5,409 nucleotides of DNA from Anaerolineae bacterium (lineage in GTDB: Bacteria > Chloroflexota > Anaerolineae > JAFGEY01). Shown here piece by piece: positions 1 through 4,288 of this stretch. A program made the translations under genes and the position numbers. The DNA lies in assembly GCA_016931365.1 (NCBI GenBank), contig JAFGEY010000285.1:1-5409 (forward strand), given 5' to 3'. Position 1 is the first letter of the stretch. Each line of letters begins with the position of its first letter. Below the pieces are notes generated by a model. The model saw only the letters and a program-made list of their open reading frames with translations. It was not told where the DNA came from and made no database searches.

Positions 1-969
1 ATCAACTATCTGCGCATTTCTGTGACCGACCGCTGCAACCTGCGCTGCGTATACTGTATGCCCGAGGAGGGGGTGTCCGTCTGCGCGCACGACGACATTT
101 TGCGCTATGAAGAGATCGAGACTGTCGTCCGCGCGGCGGCCCGGCTGGGTATCCACAAGGTGCGGTTGACTGGCGGCGAGCCGCTGGTGCGGCTGGGCTT
201 AACCGACCTGGTGCGCATGCTGGCCCAAGTGCCCGGCATTGACGACCTGTCGATGACTACCAACGGCATCCTGCTGTCGCGCCATGCTGATGGGCTTGCC
301 CAAGCCGGGCTGAACCGGGTCAACATCAGCCTGGACACGCTCAAATCGGAACGGTTTGCTCAAATCACCCGGCGCGGCAGGTTGGAAGACGTGCTCGCCG
401 GCATCGACGCGGCGCACCGGGCCGGGTTGGAGCCGGTCAAGATCAATGCGGTGATTATGCGCGGAGTGAACGACGACGAGGTGATCGACCTGGCACGCAA
501 AACGGTGAGCGACGGCTGGCACGTGCGTTTTATCGAGTGGATGCCCATCGCCGCCCCGGTTGAGCCGGTCGAAACGCGCTGGCAGAGCCAGATGGTGACG
601 GCTGCTGAAATGCGTGCTACAATAGAGGCCGCGCTGGGGCTGCTCGAACCGGCGCAGACTGAAAACGGAGCCGGCCCGGCCAAGTATTACCGGCTGACCG
701 GCGCGGCAGGCACGGTGGGCTTTATTACGCCAATCAGCGAGCATTTTTGCGCTCACTGCAACCGGCTGCGCCTGACTGCCGACGGCCAACTGCGGCCCTG
801 CCTGCTCTCCGATTTCGAGATCGACCTGCGCACGTCGCTACGGCAGGGGGCAGACGTGGATGAGATCGAGGCGCTGCTGCGGCAGGGGATCGGGGCCAAG
901 CCCGCACGGCATCACCTGGCCGAGAGTGAGCGGGTGGAAAATCGCGTCATGGCGCAAATTGGGGGATAA
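1..969 (+). CDS. moaA: GTP 3',8-cyclase MoaA (5' end missing)
   Basis: Radical-SAM enzyme that rearranges GTP to 3',8-cyclo-7,8-dihydro-GTP, the first step of molybdenum-cofactor synthesis in the cytoplasm. The reading frame is open from base 1 with no start codon upstream, so the true start lies left of the window; the GTG at 22 is internal because conserved residues (INYLRIS) precede it. There are 322 visible codons, so probably only some 10-15 residues are missing. Counting from base 1, the SAM [4Fe-4S] motif CxxxCxYC is C12, C16, C19; the SAM-binding GGEPL starts at residue 58; the second, substrate-binding cluster is C250-x2-C253-x13-C267. The protein ends IGG, the conserved MoaA C-terminal Gly-Gly needed for activity in the family. 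It heads the visible Moco cluster, followed by moaC after 94 bases. A PVEPVE stretch in the loop near residues 185-192 looks like a small repeat insertion. Identification is secure. Confidence 0.97.
   Translation: MNYLRISVTDRCNLRCVYCMPEEGVSVCAHDDILRYEEIETVVRAAARLGIHKVRLTGGEPLVRLGLTDLVRMLAQVPGIDDLSMTTNGILLSRHADGLAQAGLNRVNISLDTLKSERFAQITRRGRLEDVLAGIDAAHRAGLEPVKINAVIMRGVNDDEVIDLARKTVSDGWHVRFIEWMPIAAPVEPVETRWQSQMVTAAEMRATIEAALGLLEPAQTENGAGPAKYYRLTGAAGTVGFITPISEHFCAHCNRLRLTADGQLRPCLLSDFEIDLRTSLRQGADVDEIEALLRQGIGAKPARHHLAESERVENRVMAQIGG
555..577 (+). repeat. Short tandem 9-base repeat in moaA (PVE-PVE)
   Basis: Two imperfect 9-base units, CCGGTTGAG and CCGGTCGAA, sit side by side in frame and encode PVE-PVE in a variable loop of MoaA after the conserved FIEWMP. 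The combined string GGTTGAGCCGGTCGAAAC resembles, from memory, a short dispersed repeat (GGTTGAGCCTGTCGAAAC) seen in many GC-rich bacteria. The resemblance is suggestive only; a simple local duplication would look the same. Confidence 0.35.
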
Positions 970-979
970 GAACGTGATG

Positions 980-1050
980 CGTGAAACGTCAAGCGTCAGG
1001 ATGAGATATTTGGGCGGCTGCCTGCTATGCCTGACGTTTGACGCTTGACG
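980..1050. repeat. Imperfect inverted repeat built of TGACGYT heptads
   Basis: Right arm 1030-1050 reads TGACGTT, TGACGCT, TGACG after CC. Left arm 980-1000, read on the minus strand, is CC then TGACGCT, TGACGTT, TCACG. The two 21-base arms match at 18 positions when one is reverse-complemented and are separated by 29 bases. The element fills most of the 94-base moaA-moaC gap. There is no T-tract after the right arm, which is followed directly by the moaC ribosome binding site, so it is not a standard terminator. The transcript could fold into a long hairpin just upstream of moaC. It is most likely a dispersed intergenic repeat; its function is unknown. Confidence 0.75.
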
Positions 1051-1056
1051 AAGGAG
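1051..1056 (+). promoter_or_regulatory. Ribosome binding site of moaC
   Basis: AAGGAG lies 7 bases before the ATG at 1064. This supports ATG 1064 rather than the in-frame TTG at 1061 as the moaC start. It directly abuts the right arm of the heptad inverted repeat, so folding of that repeat could affect access to it (inference). Confidence 0.8.
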
Positions 1057-1063
1057 ACCGTTG

Positions 1064-1537
1064 ATGTCATTGTCGCACATTGACGATCAGGGCCACCTCC
1101 ATATGGTCGGCGTCGGCAGCAAGGACGACAGCGAGCGTGTTGCCGTCGCCAAAGGCGAGGTGCAGATGAAGCCGGAAACGCTGCGCCTGATCGTCGAGAA
1201 CGGGCTGCCCAAGGGCGATGTGCTGACCACGGCGCAGGTGGCCGGGATTATGGCGGCCAAGCAAACGCCCAACCTGATCCCGCTGTGCCACCCGCTGCTG
1301 CTGACCCAGGTCGACGTGCAATGCCGCGCCGACGAGGCGGCGTCGAGAATCGAGATCGCGGCGACGGTGCGCACGCGCGGCAAGACCGGCGTCGAGATGG
1401 AAGCGCTCACCGCGGTCAGCGTGGCCGCGCTGACCATCTATGACATGGCCAAGGCGGTCGAAAAGACGATGCGCATCAGCAATATCCGGTTGGTCAGCAA
1501 GACGGGCGGAAAAAGCGGAGATGTGGTGTTGGAGTGA
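1064..1537 (+). CDS. moaC: Cyclic pyranopterin monophosphate synthase MoaC
   Basis: Converts the MoaA product 3',8-cH2GTP to cyclic pyranopterin monophosphate (cPMP), the second Moco step; the family acts as a cytoplasmic hexamer. The protein is 157 residues, close to the usual length of about 160. It opens with the family motif LSHID...MVGV and contains [10 protein letters not shown] (residues 71-80), [22 protein letters not shown] (residues 107-128) and GGKSGD (148-153). The catalytic residues known from E. coli MoaC (K51, H77, E112, D128, K131) all have counterparts here shifted by one: K50, H76, E111, D127, K130, so it should be active. ATG 1064 is chosen over TTG 1061 because of the AAGGAG seven bases upstream. 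It lies 94 bases after moaA and 64 before moaD, same strand. Identification is secure. Confidence 0.98.
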   Translation: MSLSHIDDQGHLHMVGVGSKDDSERVAVAKGEVQMKPETLRLIVENGLPKGDVLTTAQVAGIMAAKQTPNLIPLCHPLLLTQVDVQCRADEAASRIEIAATVRTRGKTGVEMEALTAVSVAALTIYDMAKAVEKTMRISNIRLVSKTGGKSGDVVLE

Positions 1538-1541
1538 GAGA

Positions 1542-1573
1542 TTGGTAGTTGGGTGGTTAGGTGGTTGGGTATC
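1542..1573. repeat. G/T-rich degenerate octamer array
   Basis: Four consecutive 8-base units, TTGGTAGT, TGGGTGGT, TAGGTGGT and TGGGTATC, lie between moaC and moaD. The plus strand has six runs of two or three G separated by short T/A-containing spacers, so a weak two-tier G-quadruplex on this strand is conceivable. The array occupies half of the 64-base gap and is G/T-biased in a way neither flanking gene is. It is probably a microsatellite-like intergenic repeat; any regulatory role is speculation. Confidence 0.6.
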
Positions 1574-1601
1574 ATTCCGAATGTGGCGAGGAATCTCCAG
1601 G

Positions 1602-1850
1602 ATGAATGAAATGCGCGTTAAGGTGAAATTATTCGCGGCGGCGCGAGAGCTGGTCGGCAAGGGCACGTTGGCATTGGATTTGCCCGCTGGCGCGACGGTG
1701 GACATGCTGTCGGCACAGTTGTTTGACGCCTGGCCCGGCCTGCGCGACATGCGGCTTCGTTTTGCCGTCAATGCGGCCTATGCCGGGTTGGATACTGTGC
1801 TGCGCGATGGCGACGAAATTGCCCTCATCCCGCCGGTGGGCGGGGGATAA
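1602..1850 (+). CDS. moaD: Molybdopterin synthase sulfur-carrier subunit MoaD
   Basis: Small ubiquitin-like protein whose C-terminal glycine carries the thiocarboxylate sulfur that MoaE transfers to cPMP to make molybdopterin. It is 82 residues, a normal length. The N-terminal beta strand RVKVKLFAAARELVG (residues 5-19) is the classic MoaD opening; LRFAVNAAYAG (52-62), DGDEIALIPPV (69-79) and the terminal Gly-Gly-Gly (80-82) complete the fold. The start at 1602 is supported by GAGGAA at 1588-1593, eight bases upstream; ATG 1611 is a possible alternative, with AGGA at 1599-1602, and would drop three residues. Its partner moaE lies 660 bases downstream, with an unrelated membrane protein gene between them, which is unusual. 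The adenylating enzyme that activates MoaD (MoeB-like) is not in the window. Confidence 0.96.
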   Translation: MNEMRVKVKLFAAARELVGKGTLALDLPAGATVDMLSAQLFDAWPGLRDMRLRFAVNAAYAGLDTVLRDGDEIALIPPVGGG

Positions 1851-1851
1851 T

Positions 1852-1882
1852 GCAACGTAGACGTTGCTGCAACGCCGCGTTG
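1852..1882. repeat. Two adjacent short palindromes after moaD
   Basis: Starting two bases after the moaD stop, GCAACGT (1852-1858) pairs with ACGTTGC (1861-1867) across two bases, and CAACGC (1870-1875) pairs with GCGTTG (1877-1882) across one. They could form two small hairpins in the transcript between moaD and the membrane protein gene. No T-run follows, so they are not a convincing intrinsic terminator; they may attenuate or stabilise the mRNA, or be dispersed palindromic repeats. The string CGTAGACGTTGC resembles CGTAGGACGTTGT at the right side of the palindrome inside moaE. Confidence 0.65.
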
Positions 1883-1922
1883 AATATGGTTGGATAAGCC
1901 GATCAAATCGTGAGGAGGAAAC

Positions 1923-2501
1923 ATGAAACAAGGTCAAGTGATGGACTTGGGCCTTCCCAATGGCATGGAGATGTTCAACAACGGGGACAGCTTTGCAATC
2001 ACCCGCCGCTGGTTTTCGCTGTCTACCATCTTTTTAACTGTGTTTGCCGTGTTTTGGGATGGTTTCCTGGCTTGCTTTTATATCATGCTGGCAACGCCCA
2101 ATACCAACCCGTCCGTATTCTTGTTTCCACTGATCCATGTCGCCATCGGGGTCGGGCTGACTTATTATGCGCTGGCCGGGTATATCAACAAAACCCACAT
2201 CTATGTTGATCACTCGACCATCTCGATCCGCCACGCGCCGCTGCCTTCTTTTGGCAACAAAACAATAGACGCCAGCGATATCAAGCAGGTTTACGTCAAG
2301 CGGCACGTGTCACACTCGCGGCGGGGCACATCGGTGACGTTTCAAGTGTGCGCGCTGACGCACAGCGAAAAGAACCTCAAGCTGTTGAGCGGACTGAGCA
2401 GCGATGAGCAAGCCTTGTTCGTCGAGCAAGAGATCGAAAAGTTTTTGCGTATCGAGAACGTGCCGGTCAGGGGCGAGATGGGTCAGCCAAGCGGCTGGTA
2501 A
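1923..2501 (+). CDS. Conserved two-helix membrane protein with a C-terminal, possibly PH-like, domain
   Basis: The function is unknown. The 192-residue protein starts at ATG 1923 behind a strong GAGGAGGAA. A short N-terminal stretch ending FAITRRW (residues 24-30) leads into two hydrophobic segments, about 31-56 (with FAVFWDGF) and about 65-88 (with LFPLIHVAIGVGLTYYALAG). There is no signal peptide. Residues about 89-185 look soluble and rich in beta strands: NKTHIYVDHSTISIRHAPLP, then GNKTIDASDIKQVYVKR, then KLLSGLSSDEQALFVEQEIEKFL. This layout (two helices, then alternating I/V strands with a 'gpl' turn and an acidic DI motif) recalls bacterial PH-like membrane proteins and a conserved family I have seen without a function. 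With two helices joined by a short loop, both termini would be on the same side, probably cytoplasmic. It interrupts moaD and moaE, lies 9 bases before moaE, and so is very likely co-transcribed. A direct Moco role is not supported by any motif. Confidence 0.9.
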   Translation: MKQGQVMDLGLPNGMEMFNNGDSFAITRRWFSLSTIFLTVFAVFWDGFLACFYIMLATPNTNPSVFLFPLIHVAIGVGLTYYALAGYINKTHIYVDHSTISIRHAPLPSFGNKTIDASDIKQVYVKRHVSHSRRGTSVTFQVCALTHSEKNLKLLSGLSSDEQALFVEQEIEKFLRIENVPVRGEMGQPSGW

Positions 2502-2510
2502 GGATCAAGT

Positions 2511-2948
2511 ATGTTCAAGCTGTACGAGATAACAGAACATCCGATTTCTATCGATCAGGTGACTGCGCGGCTGGCCGATCCGGCCAATGGCGCGGTTGCC
2601 ACCTTTGTCGGCGTGGTGCGCGGCGAGACGGGGGCGTGTCCTACGCAACTGCGTAGGACGTTGTATCTGGAATACGAGGCCTACCCGGACATGGCCGAAG
2701 TAACTCTGCGGCAGGTTGGGGAAGAAGTGCAGGCGCGCTGGCCGGAAATTCGCCAGGTGGCCATCACTCACCGGGTGGGCCGCCTGGAAGTGGGCGAGAT
2801 TGCCGTGGTGATCGCCCTCTGCGCGGGGCATCGCAGCCAGGTGTTCGACGCGCTGCACTATGCCATCGATCGGGTCAAAGAGATCGTGCCGGTGTGGAAA
2901 AAAGAAGTCTGGGCCGATGGGGTATCGGAATGGAAGAGCGAAATATGA
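2511..2948 (+). CDS. moaE: Molybdopterin synthase catalytic subunit MoaE
   Basis: Large subunit of molybdopterin synthase: it binds cPMP and takes sulfur from the MoaD C terminus to build the dithiolene of molybdopterin. It is 145 residues, normal for the family. Recognisable blocks are GAVATFVGVVR (residues 27-37), LYLEYEAYPDMAE (51-63), ITHRVGRLEVGE (85-96), HRSQVFDALHYAIDRVKEIVPVWKKE (107-132) and the terminal W. K123 and K130 keep the seven-residue spacing of the E. coli catalytic lysines K119 and K126; R37 and H107-R108 match the conserved substrate-binding residues. Start ATG 2511 has AAGGA six bases upstream, overlapping the preceding stop. The stop overlaps the moeA start (ATGA). Odd feature: residues about 42-49 (ACPTQLRR) are encoded by a palindromic element and look like an in-frame insertion in the loop after R37. 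Identification is secure. Confidence 0.97.
   Translation: MFKLYEITEHPISIDQVTARLADPANGAVATFVGVVRGETGACPTQLRRTLYLEYEAYPDMAEVTLRQVGEEVQARWPEIRQVAITHRVGRLEVGEIAVVIALCAGHRSQVFDALHYAIDRVKEIVPVWKKEVWADGVSEWKSEI
2638..2659. repeat. Perfect palindromic element inside moaE
   Basis: GTCCTACGCA (2638-2647) and TGCGTAGGAC (2650-2659) are perfect reverse complements separated by only AC. Two further G-U wobble pairs could extend the RNA stem outward. The element lies in frame within moaE and encodes about CPTQLRR between the conserved VVRGET and LYLEYEAY blocks. A 10-bp perfect stem at a variable loop of a conserved enzyme is best explained as an inserted dispersed palindrome, similar in principle to palindromic elements known inside Rickettsia genes. 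Whether other copies exist in the genome cannot be seen here. Confidence 0.85.
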
Positions 2949-4195
2949 ACCACAAGCAAGAACTGTATCCAATGTTGAGCGTCGAAGAGGCGTTGGACAA
3001 AGTGTTGGGCATGTTCCGCACGCTAGAGCCGGAAACGACGCCCATTTTGGACGCGCTGGGCCGCGTGCTGGCCGAGGACATTTATTCCGAGGTTGACATC
3101 CCGCCGCACGACAACTCGGCAATGGACGGTTACGCGGTTATTGCCGCCGACACGGTCGGTGCGGGGCGGAATACGCCGGTGCGGCTGAGGGTGATCGAAA
3201 ACCTGGCCGCCGGGTATGTGGCCGAGAAACAGGTGACGCAAGGCGCAGCCATCCGCATCATGACTGGCGCGCCCATTCCGGCCGGTGCCGACGCCGTGAT
3301 TCAATTCGAGGACACGCGGCAGGAGGGCGAATGGGTTGACCTGTTCAGGCCGGTGTCGGTGGGGCAAAACATCCGTTTCGCCGGCGAAGATGTGCGCCAA
3401 GGCGACCTGATTTTATCGCAAGGAACCTTGATCCGCCCGCAAGAGGTGGGCATGTTGGCCTCGTTAGGATGTGGAACGGTCAGTGTCACCCGCCGGCCGC
3501 GGGTGGCGATTCTGGCGACAGGCGACGAGCTGGCTGACGTGGGCGAGCTGCTGGGGCCAGGCCAAATCCGCAACTCGAACGGCTATTCGAACGCCGCGCA
3601 GGTGCTCAAGTGCGGCGGCGTGCCGCTGATGCTGGGCATTGCCCGCGATACCGAAAACGATCTGATCGCCAAAATCCGGCAAGGGTTGGATCAAGGCGTA
3701 GACCTCTTTCTCACCTCCGGCGGCGTCTCGGTGGGCGACTTTGACGTGGTCAAAACGGTGCTCGCGGCTGAAGGCGAAATGACCTTTTGGCGGGTGCGCA
3801 TGAAGCCGGGCAAGCCGCTGGCCTTTGGTACGCTCAAGACGGCCGAGGGGCGGGTGGTGCCCATGCTGGGCATGCCCGGCAACCCGGTCTCGGTGATGGT
3901 TTCGTTCGAGATTTTCGCCCGTCCGGCGCTGTTCAGGATGCTGGGCCGCGCCGACCTGGTGCGTCCGACCGTCGAGGCGACGCTGATGGACGAGATCAAA
4001 TCCAAGGATGAGCGCCGCCATTACGTGCGCGTGCGCGTCGCGTGGCAGGACGGTGCATATCGCGCCTACCTGACCGGCGAGCAGGGATCGGGCATTCTCA
4101 ACTCGATGGTGCGGGCCAACGGCCTGGCGATCATCCCCGAAGATTGGTCGCACGCGCCGGCCGGTGTATGTGTTCAGGTGATGATGTTGGATTGA
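2945..4195 (+). CDS. moeA: Molybdopterin molybdenumtransferase MoeA
   Basis: Inserts molybdate into adenylylated molybdopterin, the last step of Moco assembly. It is 416 residues, against about 411 in E. coli. Motifs in order: PPHDNSAMDGYAV (residues 53-65, with the substrate-site aspartate D61), IMTGAPIPAGADAVI (105-119), NIRFAGEDV (142-150), the MPT-binding domain with VAILATGDEL (187-196), FLTSGGVSVGDFDVVKT (255-271) and MKPGKPLAFG (286-295), then GMPGNPVSV (309-317) and a C-terminal domain IV. Start ATG 2945 shares four bases with the moaE stop (ATGA) and has GGAAG eight bases upstream, so translation is probably coupled to moaE. An in-frame ATG at 2930 would add five residues but has a poorer upstream site. 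The adenylating partner MogA/MoaB is not in the window. Molybdate rather than tungstate specificity cannot be read from sequence. Confidence 0.96.
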   Translation: MNHKQELYPMLSVEEALDKVLGMFRTLEPETTPILDALGRVLAEDIYSEVDIPPHDNSAMDGYAVIAADTVGAGRNTPVRLRVIENLAAGYVAEKQVTQGAAIRIMTGAPIPAGADAVIQFEDTRQEGEWVDLFRPVSVGQNIRFAGEDVRQGDLILSQGTLIRPQEVGMLASLGCGTVSVTRRPRVAILATGDELADVGELLGPGQIRNSNGYSNAAQVLKCGGVPLMLGIARDTENDLIAKIRQGLDQGVDLFLTSGGVSVGDFDVVKTVLAAEGEMTFWRVRMKPGKPLAFGTLKTAEGRVVPMLGMPGNPVSVMVSFEIFARPALFRMLGRADLVRPTVEATLMDEIKSKDERRHYVRVRVAWQDGAYRAYLTGEQGSGILNSMVRANGLAIIPEDWSHAPAGVCVQVMMLD

Positions 4196-4206
4196 CATTT
4201 TGGGTG

Positions 4207-4235
4207 TTGCATTCCTCCAAAACGTGTGATAAAAT
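4207..4235 (+). promoter_or_regulatory. Sigma-70-type promoter for the downstream ATPase gene
   Basis: TTGCAT (4207-4212) and TAAAAT (4230-4235) are spaced by 17 bases. TGA directly before the -10 box gives an extended -10 (TGN). Transcription would start near 4241-4244, about 45 bases before the ATG at 4289. The stretch is clearly more AT-rich than the Moco operon. This is a good consensus match in the right place, but it is untested. Confidence 0.6.
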
Positions 4236-4243
4236 AAGAAAAA

Positions 4244-4258
4244 TGAGATTTTTTCTCA
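4244..4258. repeat. Small inverted repeat near the predicted transcription start
   Basis: TGAGA and TCTCA flank TTTTT, with A-runs on both outer sides. On the plus strand there is no T-tract after it, and the 5-bp stem is weak. It overlaps the predicted start site of the ATPase transcript, so it could be an operator, but chance is a real alternative in such AT-rich DNA. Confidence 0.3.
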
Positions 4259-4288
4259 AAAATAACCTTTAAGGACTTGGAGGAACCG

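Noticed and set aside
199..789. Long minus-strand open frame across moaA, and similar ones across moaC (1067-1771) and moeA (3464-4198)
   Set aside because: They lie opposite strongly conserved genes, have low-complexity Arg/His/Gln-rich translations typical of shadows in GC-rich DNA, and match no family I recognise.
1852..1890. Rho-independent terminator after moaD
   Set aside because: The hairpins are short and no T-tract follows; genes downstream on the same strand belong to the same pathway.
1880..1908. Weak promoter (TTGAAT, 17 bases, TCAAAT) before the membrane protein gene
   Set aside because: Each box matches the consensus at only four of six positions and the -35 overlaps the palindrome; this is not better than chance.
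1910..2209. Alternative plus-strand frame overlapping the membrane protein gene
   Set aside because: The 1923 frame has the strong GAGGAGGAA site, a coherent two-helix layout and full length to the moaE junction; the alternative has none of these.
2894..2944. Upstream extension of moeA starting near 2894
   Set aside because: It would overlap conserved moaE coding sequence by over 50 bases; the ATGA overlap start at 2945 fits the MoeA N terminus and operon spacing better.
4192..4197. Exact TTGACA overlapping the moeA stop, as a -35 box
   Set aside because: No reasonable -10 sequence lies 16-18 bases further on, and the TAAAAT at 4230 is 32 bases away; TTGCAT at 4207 has the correct spacing instead.
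4244..4263. TGAGA/TCTCA hairpin as an intrinsic terminator of the Moco operon
   Set aside because: The stem is only 5 bp and A-rich bases, not T, follow it on the plus strand. On the minus strand a T-run does follow, but no minus-strand gene is present to terminate.
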